Counted from the stretch's first letter, positions 1-9,458 are shown. The stretch: DNA of 64,000 bases from Niastella soli (GCF_017742245.1 NZ_JAGHKO010000004.1:62001-126000), one strand, 5' to 3'. Notes: generated from the letters alone by a model not told the origin. Translations and numbers: made by a program.

Positions 1-979
1 CAAAACCCAGTTGCATCTTGTCTATATCAGGCAATTCATTGCGCAGGGCCTGCAACTCTTCAGAAATGCCGCTGATCTTTTCACCGTGTGCCCCTTTGAT
101 CTTTGCCGTACTGTTCTCTGCGCTGTTCCGCAGCGTATTCATCATAATACGGGCAACACCTGCTTTTTCCTGTTTGCGTTTACCACGGGCATCCAGTTTC
201 TGCTGCCGCTCCATGGTTTCCCGTTCTTTTTCCTTTGCCTTACGCAAGGCTTTTTCCTTGCTGTGAATGTCCTGGCTTAAGGCATTATTTTCTATCAGTT
301 TTTGTTCTGCATAAAAATCATAATTGCCGCCATACATGGTCAGACCGCGTTTACTCAATTCGCCAATAGCAGGCAACCCATTCAACAGTTTTCTGTCATG
401 ACTCACTACTACCAATGCACAGGAGGTGGTAGTTATAAATTCATACAACAAGTCTCTACCGGCAGTATCCAAATGATTGCTTGGCTCATCCAATAAAACC
501 AATTGCGGTTGATGTATATGGATGCCTGCCAGGAAAACTTTTGTTTTCTGTCCACCACTTAAAGAAGCCATAGGTTGAGTAAGTAGTAATTCATTCAACT
601 GCCAGTATTGTAATGCTTCCTGGCATCTCTCCTCGATGGTCCAGTCGTCGTTCAGCTGGGCAAGGTACTGTTCCGTTACATTTCCCGCCAGGATCTCTTG
701 CAGGGCAAGTAATTTAGTGTCTATCCGCAATGCCTGGGCTACAGTCAAATGATTGTATTGCCCGAATAATTGTGGGATATAATAGGGCGTGGTATCAAGT
801 ATAAGCTGTCCTTCATGCGGTGTTAACTCACCGGCAATGATCTTTAATAAAGTAGATTTACCGGTCCCGTTATTGCCTACCAATGCGATCTTGTCCCGGC
901 TGTTAACAGTCAGATAAATAGCTTCAAACAACAATTCTTTGTTGGGATGTATATATGAGAGGTTCTGCAGAAATAGCAT
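1..979 (-). CDS. ABC-F family ATPase, 5' part (3' end outside window)
   Basis: Reading the minus strand from an ATG at 979 gives 326 codons open to the window edge. The first nucleotide-binding domain is complete: Walker A GNNGTGKST at residues 35-43, signature LSGGQK, Walker B LVLLDEPSNHLD and the switch histidine in VVSHD. There are no membrane segments. A charged stretch rich in Lys, Glu and Arg follows, as in the linker between the two ATPase domains of ABC-F proteins; the second domain must lie beyond base 1. ABC-F proteins act on ribosomes as translation factors or antibiotic-protection proteins. The EPSNHLD Walker B and long linker resemble the Lsa/Vga/Uup-like groups, but I cannot say whether this one confers resistance. 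It stands alone, with a repeat-filled gap upstream. Confidence 0.9.
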   Translation of the reverse strand, partial: MLFLQNLSYIHPNKELLFEAIYLTVNSRDKIALVGNNGTGKSTLLKIIAGELTPHEGQLILDTTPYYIPQLFGQYNHLTVAQALRIDTKLLALQEILAGNVTEQYLAQLNDDWTIEERCQEALQYWQLNELLLTQPMASLSGGQKTKVFLAGIHIHQPQLVLLDEPSNHLDTAGRDLLYEFITTTSCALVVVSHDRKLLNGLPAIGELSKRGLTMYGGNYDFYAEQKLIENNALSQDIHSKEKALRKAKEKERETMERQQKLDARGKRKQEKAGVARIMMNTLRNSAENSTAKIKGAHGEKISGISEELQALRNELPDIDKMQLGF

Positions 980-1129
980 AATTTCTTTCTTCAATGGTTA
1001 CAAATTAAACAGTGCCCGCGTCGGGTGCTGTTCTATGCCGGTCCTGAAAGAAATTATCTACTACATTAAATCCTTATAAATGAAGAAGGCTGCAAAGATA
1101 GGAAAATTATATTTATGGAGAACAGAAGC

Positions 1130-1192
<63 letters not shown>

Positions 1193-1391
1193 TTTAGCCT
1201 CGCGTAATCGTGAAACGGGAAAGGTGAAATCCCGACAAATCGGGACAGGCTGTGAAATAAAACCAGGGCATCTCACTGCGTTCGATGTGCCTTCGCTTCG
1301 CTCAGGAATACAAACACGTCTATTGAGACTAATAACTATCTTGCGCCGCCCAAAATTCTCTGCCGACTGCTTCGCCCGCCAGCGTAGGAGG

Positions 1392-1790
1392 GCCGTCTGC
1401 CTTTTAAGCGACACGCGTAGCGTGGAGCATCCTCCTGTATTTCACTGCCGACTGTATTTTGTATTTCCCATTGCCTACTGCCCATTGCCTATTGCCTTTT
1501 GTATTTCACGTCTGCCTTCAGTTACCGAAGCCTTGGCGTAAGAAACCGTTTGCCGTTTGCCGTCTGCCTTTTAAGCGACACGCGTAGCGTGGAGCATCCT
1601 CCTGTATTTCACTGCCGACTGTATTTTGTATTTCCCATTGCCTACTGCCCATTGCCTATTGCCTTTTGTATTTCACGTCTGCCTTCAGTTACCGAAGCCT
1701 TGGCGTAAGAAACCGTTTGCCGTTTGCCGTCTGCCTTTTGAGCGACACGCGTAGCGTGGAGCATCCTCCTGTATTTCACTGCCGACTGCC
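1392..1790. repeat. 167-bp tandem repeat, about 2.4 copies
   Basis: Copies begin at 1392, 1559 and 1726, exactly 167 bp apart. The first two are nearly identical and the third breaks off after about 65 bp. Each unit contains heptameric words (GCCGTCTGCC, CCATTGCCTACTGCCC) and the dyad ACACGCGTAGCGTGG. No protein of recognisable family is encoded. Confidence 0.9.
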
Positions 1791-1847
1791 GTCTGCCGAT
1801 TGCCGAAGTGAGGCCCGAACGTCTTGAACCCTTTCACGTTTCCCGTT

Positions 1848-3170
1848 TCACGACCTACCCATTGCCTTCCCTAACAACTCATCCACCTCCTCATACCCAC
1901 AAGGATACGGAACATTGATCGCTAAAGCCCCTGCGGCTAACAAAGCTTTAACAGAATCGGGAGAACGGCGTGCGGTCCAGTAGGAATCCACACAGGCTTT
2001 AATAGCCAGGTTCAGCGGCGTTTGTCCGTTCTTATCCGGAACATCAACCGGTGAACCTGCCGCGATGAGCGTTTTAACCACCGCCGGATGACCGAGAAAA
2101 GCAGCAACGTGTATGGATAAGCTGTCGGTTGGGATGCCATAATAACCGTCGCCATTGCGGTACGGTTCATTAACGGGAACACCCAGGTCCAACAAATGTT
2201 GTACACCGGCCGTATTTCCACAAAGACTAAAACGGGCCAGTAATTCACCACCCATTTCTTTTATTTGGGTTACGAGAGCAGGCGTCTGGGCTGCCAGTTT
2301 TTCCACGGCATCGCTATCATCCATTGCGCAGGCGGCTATTAACTTAAATACCCCTTGTTGTTCTATGGCAATTCCGCGGAGCGCAAAAAGCGACAATACA
2401 TCACCCCGGCCTTCACAGGCGGCCATAGTTACGGCCGTAATGCCATTGCTTGACAAATGAGGGTCGGCACCAGCACTAAGCAACCCTTCAAAGAACGCTA
2501 ATCCGTTAGCGCGCTTTAACGCATGGTGTAAGGCGTGCCAGCCGCGTTTTCTTTCGCCATTGGCATCGGCACCATGTGCCAGCAGGTATTGCAGCCCCTT
2601 CTCATCGTGCCAGTCCAGTTTCCTTATCAGCATCATGGCCAGATTTTCCGAAGTGAGCCTGCCGGTTTCCACCAGCAATTGCATGGCATCGTTCTCACAG
2701 GTTTCAGGGGAATGGTATACAGCTTCAATATCGTTGGGTTCAGCGCCCCGGTCTAACAACAATTTGGTAAGGGGGGCATGATGCGCTACGCCGGCGGCGC
2801 CATATAACGGCGTTTCAAACTCCGGATAGGGGCCGCTCGTCATAAACCCGGCATTGGGGTCGGCACCGGCATCCAAAAGGGCCGTAGCGGCGTCTATAAA
2901 GTCATGGCTCTTCGCTTTATTCAAACGCAGGTATTTGGAAAGACACAGATAGGTGAGCGCGTTACCGCCATAAGGCTCCGATACGGCCGTTGCATTGCCA
3001 GCATTGTCCAACAGCCAATCGCGTACCAGCGCCACATTACCTGTAATGGCAGCCGTATGTATATCACAGGTAGCTATTTCAGGGTGGGCGGACAGCATTT
3101 GCTCCGCTTCCTCCAGCGAACCATGCCAGGTGGCCGCCTTTATAAAAGCTATACGTCTTTCTTCATTCAT
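1848..3170 (-). CDS. Ankyrin-repeat protein
   Basis: The 440-residue protein consists of ankyrin-type repeats from end to end, with units such as LLDAGADPNAG, LLLDRGAEPND, LLAHGADANGE, LLSAGADPHLS and LIAAGSPVDVPDKNGQTPLNLAI. There is no signal peptide or membrane segment, so it is probably cytoplasmic. Ankyrin repeats are protein-binding scaffolds and the partner cannot be read from sequence. The ATG at 3170 is followed by MNEERRIAFIKAATWHG, a typical helix leading into the first repeat. It is divergent from the copper regulator gene, separated by 58 bp. No enzymatic domain is seen. Confidence 0.85.
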   Translation of the reverse strand: MNEERRIAFIKAATWHGSLEEAEQMLSAHPEIATCDIHTAAITGNVALVRDWLLDNAGNATAVSEPYGGNALTYLCLSKYLRLNKAKSHDFIDAATALLDAGADPNAGFMTSGPYPEFETPLYGAAGVAHHAPLTKLLLDRGAEPNDIEAVYHSPETCENDAMQLLVETGRLTSENLAMMLIRKLDWHDEKGLQYLLAHGADANGERKRGWHALHHALKRANGLAFFEGLLSAGADPHLSSNGITAVTMAACEGRGDVLSLFALRGIAIEQQGVFKLIAACAMDDSDAVEKLAAQTPALVTQIKEMGGELLARFSLCGNTAGVQHLLDLGVPVNEPYRNGDGYYGIPTDSLSIHVAAFLGHPAVVKTLIAAGSPVDVPDKNGQTPLNLAIKACVDSYWTARRSPDSVKALLAAGALAINVPYPCGYEEVDELLGKAMGRS

Positions 3171-3216
3171 ATGACACTATTGTATATAGCTAATTTATCG
3201 AAAAAAAAGGAAGCTG

Positions 3217-3224
3217 TATCTTTG
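3217..3224 (+). promoter_or_regulatory. Bacteroidota -7 box (TATCTTTG) for the HMA-AraC gene
   Basis: TATCTTTG matches the TAnnTTTG consensus of the Bacteroidota housekeeping sigma factor. Only four bases separate it from the ATG at 3229, so a transcript starting at the usual distance would have almost no leader. No clear -33 TTG element is visible. Confidence 0.55.
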
Positions 3225-3228
3225 CATT

Positions 3229-3789
3229 ATGCAACTCTATATAAAAAACATGGTATGCGACCGTTGTATCCTGGTCATAAAGGAACAACTGGATAAGGCA
3301 GGCATAGCCTATAGCAAGGTTAATTTAGGGGAAGTAGCGCTTGATAATGAACCTACGCCCGTACAACTCGACAGCCTGAATGTAGCTTTAACAGCCATTG
3401 GATTCGAACTGCTCGACGATAAAAAAGAAAAGCTGGTGGAGAAAGTTAAGAATATCATAATCTCCCTGGTGCACCGGAATGAAGAGGGCAATAACAAAAA
3501 ACTATCGGCTTTGTTGGAAGAAAAACTGCAACTGGATTATCATTATTTATCCAACCTGTTTTCTTCAACAGAAGGCATTACCATTGAAAAATACGCCATC
3601 CGCCAACGGGTAGAACGCGTAAAAGAATTGCTTACCTATAATGAATTAAGTTTAAGTGAGATCGCCGACCAAATGGAATACAGCAGCGTACAGCACCTGT
3701 CGCAGCAGTTTAAAAAAGAAACAGGAATGACCCCGTCGCAGTTCAGGGAGTTAAAGGATAAGGCCCGGAAGCCATTGGATAAGGTGTAA
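3229..3789 (+). CDS. AraC-family regulator with N-terminal HMA-like domain
   Basis: The 186-residue protein has two parts. Residues 1-65 resemble a heavy-metal-associated fold with a CxxC pair (C10 and C13 in NMVCDRC). Residues 85-180 form an AraC-type double helix-turn-helix, with YAIRQRVERVKELL, LSLSEIADQMEYSS and QQFKKETGMTPSQFRE. It lies 109 bp upstream of the copper ATPase gene on the same strand. The inferred role is to sense Cu+ through the CxxC and control copA/copZ. The architecture is far smaller than classical AraC proteins and the metal-binding step is inferred, not shown. The ATG at 3229 is chosen because the frame upstream reads into the -7 box. Confidence 0.85.
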   Translation: MQLYIKNMVCDRCILVIKEQLDKAGIAYSKVNLGEVALDNEPTPVQLDSLNVALTAIGFELLDDKKEKLVEKVKNIIISLVHRNEEGNNKKLSALLEEKLQLDYHYLSNLFSSTEGITIEKYAIRQRVERVKELLTYNELSLSEIADQMEYSSVQHLSQQFKKETGMTPSQFRELKDKARKPLDKV

Positions 3790-3898
3790 AATAGGCAGTA
3801 GGCAATAACCTGTCAACTTAAAATTATATACATCTCCCGCACAATCCTATAACAATGGGCTGACCACATAACGAGACCTTTGCATAAAGGATCTCCAT

Positions 3899-6148
3899 AT
3901 GACACCCATTGAAAAAGACCAGTCTACAATAATAAAAACAGTAAGAAAAACCTTCCCGGTACTGGAAATGACCTGTGCCGCCTGTGCAGTAAGCGTTGAA
4001 TCAATGCTCAAAGCGGCAGCCGGCGTTATAGATGCCGGGGTGAATTTTGCCAACCAAAGCGCCTGGGTACAATACGATCCGGCCATTGCTACGCCCGCCG
4101 CCTTACAACAAACAGTACGCTCCATTGGCTACGACCTCGTAATAGACGAAGCCAACAGCAAACAGATCCAGGAAGCCGCGCAGCTGGACCATTACAACGA
4201 ATTAAAACAACGCACCATCTGGGCATCGGTATTATCACTGCCCGTAGTGATCATCGGCATGTTCTTTATGAACATGCCTTATGGCAACTATATTTCCATG
4301 GTGCTAACCCTGCCGGTCATTGGCTGGTTTGGCCGTTCATTCTTTATAAATGCCTGGAAACAGGCCCGGCATGGAAAAGCCAATATGGATACCCTGGTAG
4401 CGTTGAGCACGGGTATTGCTTTTTTATTCAGCGCTTTTAATACGCTGGCGCCTGACTTCTGGCATGCCCGGGGTATCCATCCGCATGTGTACTACGAGGC
4501 AGCTTCCGTGATCATCGCCTTTATTTCCCTCGGGAAATTACTGGAAGAAAGAGCGAAACACAATACCTCGACTGCTATAAAAAAACTGATGGGCTTACAA
4601 CCTAAAACAGTACGCGTAGTGGTAAATGGAAAAGAACAGGAATTACCGGTCGCAAACGTGTTACCCGGCCATCTTATCCTGGTCCGGCCGGGTGAAAAGG
4701 TCCCCGTTGATGGCATGGTGACAACTGGTTCTTCTTTTGTTGATGAAAGTATGATCACCGGCGAACCGCTGCCTGTTTCAAAAGAGAAAGACAGCAAAGT
4801 ATTTGCCGGTACGGTGAACCAGAAAGGCAGCTTTCAATTTATTGCGCAAAAAGTGGGGAACGATACCATGTTGGCCCAAATTATTAAAATGGTCCAGGAG
4901 GCCCAGGGCAGTAAAGCACCGGTGCAAAAACTGGTAGATAAAATTGCCGGCATTTTTGTGCCCGTAGTAATAGGCATCTCCATCCTCACTTTTGTGGTTT
5001 GGATGATTGCCGGTGGCGACAACGCCTTCACCAATGCGCTGTTAACCTCCGTCACGGTTTTGGTGATCGCCTGCCCCTGTGCATTAGGACTGGCCACACC
5101 TACCGCTATTATGGTAGGCATTGGTAAAGGTGCAGAGAACAATATCCTGATCAAGGATGCAGAAAGCCTGGAACTGGCTTATAAAGTAGACACCATCATA
5201 CTTGATAAAACCGGCACCATAACCGAAGGGAAGCCCGTAGTGGCCCAAATGAACTGGTTGGCCGGCAAAGAGGCTAATGCGGCCTTAAAACAGATCTTAT
5301 ACAGCCTGGAAGTGCAATCTGAGCACCCATTGGCCGAAGCGGTTATCAATGCATTAAAACAGGAAGGCATCCAGACAGGCAGCCTGAACAACTTTGAAAG
5401 CATTACCGCCAGGGGTGTTACCGGTTTGGTGGGCGCCACCCGGTACTATGTAGGAAACAAACAACTGATCGATGAGCACCGGTTGAACATTGACAGCACA
5501 TTATTGCAAGCGGCGGCACTCTGGCAGCAACAGGCCCATACCGTTATTTATTTTGCCGATGCGCAGCAGGTACTGGCCATCATCGCCATTGCCGATAAAA
5601 TAAAAGCCACTTCAGCCAAAGCCATACAGCAATTACAGCAAAGGGGCATTGAAGTATATATGCTCACCGGTGATAATGAGCAAACAGCAGCGGCCATTGC
5701 TGCAGAAGCAGGCATCAAACATTTCTCCGCTGGTATGCTGCCAGCCGGCAAAGCTGAATTTGTAAAAAAATTACAGGCACAAAACAGGGTAGTGGCCATG
5801 GTGGGTGATGGCATCAACGATTCACAGGCATTGGCCCAGGCCGATGTAAGCATTGCCATGGGCAGGGGATCAGATATTGCCATGGATGTTGCCACCATGA
5901 CGCTTATCACATCTGATCTGCAATCGATCCCCAGGGCCTTGTCGCTATCGCGTAAAACGGTACGCACCATCAGACAGAACCTGTTCTGGGCATTTATATA
6001 CAACCTTATTGGAATACCATTGGCAGCAGGTGTATTGTATGCGTTTAATGGTTTCCTGTTAAACCCTATGATCGCTGGTGCCGCTATGGCATTGAGCTCC
6101 GTATCAGTAGTAACAAACAGTTTAAGATTAAAAACAACCAAATTATAA
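3899..6148 (+). CDS. copA: Copper-exporting P1B-type ATPase
   Basis: This 749-residue inner-membrane pump uses ATP to expel Cu+. One N-terminal HMA domain carries MTCAAC (C26, C29). The actuator motif is TGEP. The membrane metal site is CPC at 392-394, the phosphorylation site is D436 in DKTGT, the HP motif is at 476-477 and the hinge GDGIND starts at 636. The YN pair and MxxSS in the last two membrane helices are the signature of the Cu+ subclass (P1B-1) rather than of Zn/Cd pumps. It is followed after 10 bp by a CopZ-like chaperone gene and preceded by a presumed copper-responsive regulator. The family is certain and copper specificity is well supported by the motifs. Confidence 0.95.
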   Translation: MTPIEKDQSTIIKTVRKTFPVLEMTCAACAVSVESMLKAAAGVIDAGVNFANQSAWVQYDPAIATPAALQQTVRSIGYDLVIDEANSKQIQEAAQLDHYNELKQRTIWASVLSLPVVIIGMFFMNMPYGNYISMVLTLPVIGWFGRSFFINAWKQARHGKANMDTLVALSTGIAFLFSAFNTLAPDFWHARGIHPHVYYEAASVIIAFISLGKLLEERAKHNTSTAIKKLMGLQPKTVRVVVNGKEQELPVANVLPGHLILVRPGEKVPVDGMVTTGSSFVDESMITGEPLPVSKEKDSKVFAGTVNQKGSFQFIAQKVGNDTMLAQIIKMVQEAQGSKAPVQKLVDKIAGIFVPVVIGISILTFVVWMIAGGDNAFTNALLTSVTVLVIACPCALGLATPTAIMVGIGKGAENNILIKDAESLELAYKVDTIILDKTGTITEGKPVVAQMNWLAGKEANAALKQILYSLEVQSEHPLAEAVINALKQEGIQTGSLNNFESITARGVTGLVGATRYYVGNKQLIDEHRLNIDSTLLQAAALWQQQAHTVIYFADAQQVLAIIAIADKIKATSAKAIQQLQQRGIEVYMLTGDNEQTAAAIAAEAGIKHFSAGMLPAGKAEFVKKLQAQNRVVAMVGDGINDSQALAQADVSIAMGRGSDIAMDVATMTLITSDLQSIPRALSLSRKTVRTIRQNLFWAFIYNLIGIPLAAGVLYAFNGFLLNPMIAGAAMALSSVSVVTNSLRLKTTKL

Positions 6149-6158
6149 ATTCAACAAT

Positions 6159-6374
6159 ATGGAAACAGTAAAATTCAAGACAACGATCAAATGCAGCGGC
6201 TGTGTAGCCACCGTAACGCCGTATTTAAACGAAGCAGTAGGTGAAAACAACTGGCAGGTTGATACCCAGTCGCCCGACAAAATATTAACAGTAAATACAG
6301 CAGATAAAACAAAAGAAAACGAAGTAGTACAGAAATTGCAACAGGCAGGTTATAAAGCGGAAAAGATAAGTTAA
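6159..6374 (+). CDS. copZ: CopZ-like copper chaperone (single HMA domain)
   Basis: A 71-residue soluble protein made of one heavy-metal-associated domain. The metal site is CSGC (C12, C15), where many homologues have MxCxxC; here the residue before C12 is Lys (TIKCSGC). It starts 10 bp after copA and is probably on the same transcript. The expected role is to bind cytosolic Cu+ and hand it to the ATPase. The symbol is by function and position; Bacteroidota annotations often say only heavy-metal-associated domain protein. Confidence 0.85.
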   Translation: METVKFKTTIKCSGCVATVTPYLNEAVGENNWQVDTQSPDKILTVNTADKTKENEVVQKLQQAGYKAEKIS

Positions 6375-6384
6375 AACTAAACTA

Positions 6385-6403
6385 ATGGATGGGTCCATCT
6401 TTT
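6385..6403 (+). terminator. Possible weak terminator after the copper genes
   Basis: A short stem, ATGGA/TCCAT with loop TGGG, is followed by CTTTTTAG. The stem has only five pairs, so this is tentative. Confidence 0.35.
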
Positions 6404-6510
6404 TAGAGGGGCTCATCCTCATATAAAACGTGAACCGTGAAAGCAGCTCATGATTTTATACCCCCAACAAGATCGGGAGCGAAGCATGTTCACCGATAAA
6501 AGCTATAACT

Positions 6511-7491
6511 TCATACAGTCATCATTTTTTTGTTGATCGCAAAATGAAATACGCCGTTCCATTCCCTGATAAAACGGTCGATATTAAAGTGCTCCTGCGC
6601 AACGGCACGGGCACGTTGTCCCATAGTTTTTGCCATAGGCAGATCATTCAATAATAGTTTCATTCCGGCTATCAGCGCATCCACGTCTGTATTGATAAAA
6701 GCTGACTCCCCATTCGTAAGCAGGTTTGCATATTCAGTGGTGGCCAGTGACACTACTGGTATACCCGCCATCATGGCCTCGCATACCGACAACCCAAAAC
6801 TGTTATGGCGTATAGGATTGAATAAAAACCGGTAACGGGTAGTGAAAGCCGTTAACCGGGGAAACAATACTTCTCCCAGTCCACCATATTGTTCGGTACC
6901 CATGCCCGCCAGATCGATAGGCACTTCCGCCCGCACCCGCTCAAAAATATCCCAGCCTGTTATCCGGCCCCGTTCCTTGATATGATTGATCACCACAATC
7001 CCTTTCTTCAATGCTCCCGTATAAGTATGGGAAGGCTCTGTAATACCATGTTGAATTATTTTAACTACAGGCACATTATTCTTCCACATTAACTCGTTGT
7101 AATGCGTTACATGCACCAGTACAACCCTGGGATCATATAATGGATGCGAAGAATCTACTGCATAGGGCGGGGGTGCATTGTGCTCTAAATAAACAGCCGG
7201 CAATTTTCGCTGCTCGGCCGACAGTACCTCATACTGGTCAACACGAAAATTCTTTTCGGATTGAAACAGGATACAATCAAAATCCATAGCCCTTACCTCC
7301 GAAACAGGTACTTCTATTACATTATCGCCAAACAGAAATGTTTTACCCCGGCCATAATACCCTTCATTCTTTTTATCATTTACCGGAATATAAATATCAA
7401 AATTACCTTGCGAAAGATAGTACAGGTAGCTTCCATGAATATGCCAGGTAAATATTTTCAACCTGTCCGCCTGATGAACAACTGAAGTCAT
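6511..7491 (-). CDS. Glycosyltransferase, GT4/GT1-like (GT-B fold)
   Basis: The 326-residue protein has the C-terminal nucleotide-sugar-binding half of a GT-B enzyme, with RHNSFGLSVCEAMMAGIPVV (an E-x7-E-like motif) followed by LLTNGESAFINTDVDALIAGM. The N-terminal half is less typical. No signal peptide or membrane segment is seen, so it probably acts at the cytoplasmic side of the membrane on a cell-surface glycan. Donor and acceptor are unknown. Downstream in the window lie the remains of other glycan genes and a family 9 glycosyltransferase on the opposite strand, which suggests an eroded polysaccharide or LPS locus. Confidence 0.85.
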   Translation of the reverse strand: MTSVVHQADRLKIFTWHIHGSYLYYLSQGNFDIYIPVNDKKNEGYYGRGKTFLFGDNVIEVPVSEVRAMDFDCILFQSEKNFRVDQYEVLSAEQRKLPAVYLEHNAPPPYAVDSSHPLYDPRVVLVHVTHYNELMWKNNVPVVKIIQHGITEPSHTYTGALKKGIVVINHIKERGRITGWDIFERVRAEVPIDLAGMGTEQYGGLGEVLFPRLTAFTTRYRFLFNPIRHNSFGLSVCEAMMAGIPVVSLATTEYANLLTNGESAFINTDVDALIAGMKLLLNDLPMAKTMGQRARAVAQEHFNIDRFIREWNGVFHFAINKKMMTV

Positions 7492-7591
7492 ATTTTTAAT
7501 GATAGTTTTAAACCTATCATATCCAGTAGCATAAAAAGAAGTGCCGCTCTTTCATGGGGAAAAGGAGAAGCGTTTCGTTCGTATGTATGCC

Positions 7592-7970
7592 CATTCATTA
7601 GCGATGCTGTGTGAAAAAATGACCACCTGATTGGGCTTTCTGCATTCATCAGACGAGTACAAGGTAATGGCGCTTGCTTCCTATGGCAAACCGGTGTATC
7701 TGGAAAAATTCCGTTCCCTCATTCATCTTAATGGAACGGGTGTTACACCATTGATGATTTCTCACCAGAGGACGCTTTGAACCCTGCCGGCAAAAAAGAA
7801 GCCACGTTTGAACAACATTATTTTAATGCGGCCCACTTCTTACAAAAAAGTGCTGGAAGAAACAGTACTGGCATTGGTACATTGAATGCACCAGCAAACC
7901 AAACTGGAAAATCTTTGTATGGCAGGTGGCGTTGCGTTGAATTGAGAGAAAAAACAGTGCCAATTATAAG
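7592..7970 (+). pseudogene. Decayed carbamoyltransferase (NodU/CmcH family) fragment
   Basis: Conserved blocks appear in order but in shifting frames. From 7592, frame 1 gives HSLAMLCEK, a stop at 7628, then LGFLHSSDEYKVMALASYG and KPVYLEKFRSLI. Near 7740 the match moves to another frame (CYTIDDFSPEDAL, KKEATFEQHYFNAA). Near 7845 it moves again to KKVLEETVLALVH, stop, MHQQTKLENLCMAGGVALN, stop. DEYKVMGLASYG and LCxAGGVALN are hallmark motifs of O-carbamoyltransferases of the NodU family. At least two frameshifts and three stops, plus missing N- and C-terminal parts, make it non-functional. The boundaries are approximate. The product would have carbamoylated a sugar or secondary metabolite. 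Confidence 0.85.
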
Positions 7971-8045
7971 GTGCCCAACGCCATTGTACAACATCCGGTA
8001 CGCACTGCAACCTGAGGCGTAAACATCAGGGAACAAAAGAAAAGT

Positions 8046-8366
8046 ATGTTCAACGCACTTTTGTATAAAAAGCATGCAAGGTTGTATGAAAAAAGCCAGA
8101 TGGAGCACATACCTTTATTATATTATCTGATCACCGTTTTTTTACTGCTGTCGATTGTGCTCACTTTTCAAAATACCAACCTGATGTTGTTTGCCATGAT
8201 TACATGGTTGGTTTTAACGGGCTGGTTGGCCTGGAAAAGATTGCGCAACACTTCCCGAAGCCTTTACCACATAGCTGAAATGATCTGTACTTCAGCCATC
8301 ATACCAGTATTATCAATTTATTGGGACCTGTACGGTGCCATAAAATTTAAGACTTTATATATATGA
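8046..8366 (+). pseudogene. Probable C-terminal remnant of a family 2 glycosyltransferase (membrane part)
   Basis: An open frame of 106 codons starting MFNALLYKKHARLYEKSQ, then two hydrophobic segments (LLYYLITVFLLLSIVL and MLFAMITWLVLTGWLAW) and a tail SIYWDLYGAIKFKTLYI. From memory, the block NALLYKKHxxLYxxxxQ followed by membrane helices and the tail resembles the end of membrane-associated family 2 glycosyltransferases. The catalytic part is absent and the upstream DNA is the carbamoyltransferase remnant. It could instead be translated as a small membrane protein, possibly from the ATG at 8101. It overlaps the next gene by an ATGA stop/start, so it may be retained for translational coupling. 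Confidence 0.55.
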
Positions 8367-9418
8367 TACAATTTAATGAGGAACAACCAAAGATAGCCTT
8401 GTTCAGGGCATTGCAACTGGGAGATATGCTATGTGCTGTGCCCGCGCTCCGGGCCTTGCGGCATGCATTCCCAAAAGCGGAGATCACATTGATAGGATTG
8501 CCCTGGGCGCACTCATTTGTTGATCGGTTTAATAAATACGTCGACCGGCTTATTGTATTCCCTGGCTATCCCGGTCTGCCGGAACAATCATTTTCTCAAC
8601 CGGAATGGGATGAGTTCATTACCCGTATGCAGAAGGAAGAATTCGACTGCATTTTGCAAATGCAGGGCAATGGCACCATTGTAAATGAGATGTTGCAACA
8701 ATTACAACCCAAACAACTGGCAGGTTTTCATCGGTACGATTCTCGCATGAATGAAGAAACGTTTGTGGAATATCCAGAGCGGGAGAACGAGATCAACCGG
8801 CACCTGTTATTAATGCAACACCTGGGCATTCCAGGTTTTGGCACCCAGCTGGAATTTCCGGTTTCTGAACAGGAAGAGATCGGCTTGCTACAGATAGCGC
8901 CTTTTGTGCACCAGGAAAAATATGTAATTGTACATCCGGGATCAAGAGATACCAGCTGGCAATGGCCACCGCTTTATTTTGCAGCGTTAGCCGATTTTTG
9001 TGCATCACACGGCTATCGCGTGGTATTAACAGGCACGACTGATGAGACCTATATCACTGACTATTTAGCAGACCTGATGCAACAACCGGTGACCAATCTG
9101 GCCGGAAAAACCAGTCTGGGTATGGTAGCAGCATTGATTGAACATGCACAATTACTAATAGCCAATTGCACCGGCGTATCGCAAATTGCTGCAGCTACAA
9201 AAACACCCAGTCTTATCATCAGCATGGATGGCGAACCACATCGCTGGGGCCCTTTAAACAGACAGCTGCACCATGTATACGACTGGACACGAAAGAGATC
9301 ATTTACTGATGTATACCATAAACTGGTTGAAATGCTTAGTCTGAAAGAAAGATCGGTGCATGCTTTATCGAGATTCGGTCCGGTGCAATTAGGAGAACGG
9401 GGCTTTATTATTGGATAA
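8363..9418 (+). CDS. Glycosyltransferase family 9 (heptosyltransferase-like)
   Basis: The 351-residue protein has the two-domain layout of GT9 enzymes: an N-terminal LFRALQLGDMLCAVPALRALR with the Gly-Asp pair typical of heptosyltransferases, and C-terminal VIVHPGSRDTSWQWPP, VVLTGTTDE and ANCTGVSQIAAA that form the ADP-heptose site. It probably adds a heptose or related sugar to LPS core or another surface glycan at the inner face of the cytoplasmic membrane. It starts within the stop codon of the preceding fragment (ATGA). It appears intact although the genes just upstream are broken. It ends directly at the terminator of the convergent TPP riboswitch. Confidence 0.9.
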   Translation: MIQFNEEQPKIALFRALQLGDMLCAVPALRALRHAFPKAEITLIGLPWAHSFVDRFNKYVDRLIVFPGYPGLPEQSFSQPEWDEFITRMQKEEFDCILQMQGNGTIVNEMLQQLQPKQLAGFHRYDSRMNEETFVEYPERENEINRHLLLMQHLGIPGFGTQLEFPVSEQEEIGLLQIAPFVHQEKYVIVHPGSRDTSWQWPPLYFAALADFCASHGYRVVLTGTTDETYITDYLADLMQQPVTNLAGKTSLGMVAALIEHAQLLIANCTGVSQIAAATKTPSLIISMDGEPHRWGPLNRQLHHVYDWTRKRSFTDVYHKLVEMLSLKERSVHALSRFGPVQLGERGFIIG

Positions 9419-9447
9419 AAAAAAAAGACTCCGGATCTACCGGAGTC
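9417..9447 (-). terminator. Intrinsic terminator downstream of the orphan TPP riboswitch
   Basis: On the minus strand, GACTCCGG and CCGGAGTC form an 8-bp perfect stem with a 5-nt loop, followed by ten T residues (the A-run at 9417-9426). The T tract is on the minus-strand side, so it ends transcripts from the riboswitch. It may also stop convergent transcription. Confidence 0.85.
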
Positions 9448-9458
9448 CTGTAATTTCT

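Noticed and set aside
8793-9008. Minus-strand gene controlled by the TPP riboswitch inside the GT9 region
   Set aside because: The only minus frames there are short and antisense to conserved GT9 motifs, with no thiamine protein similarity.
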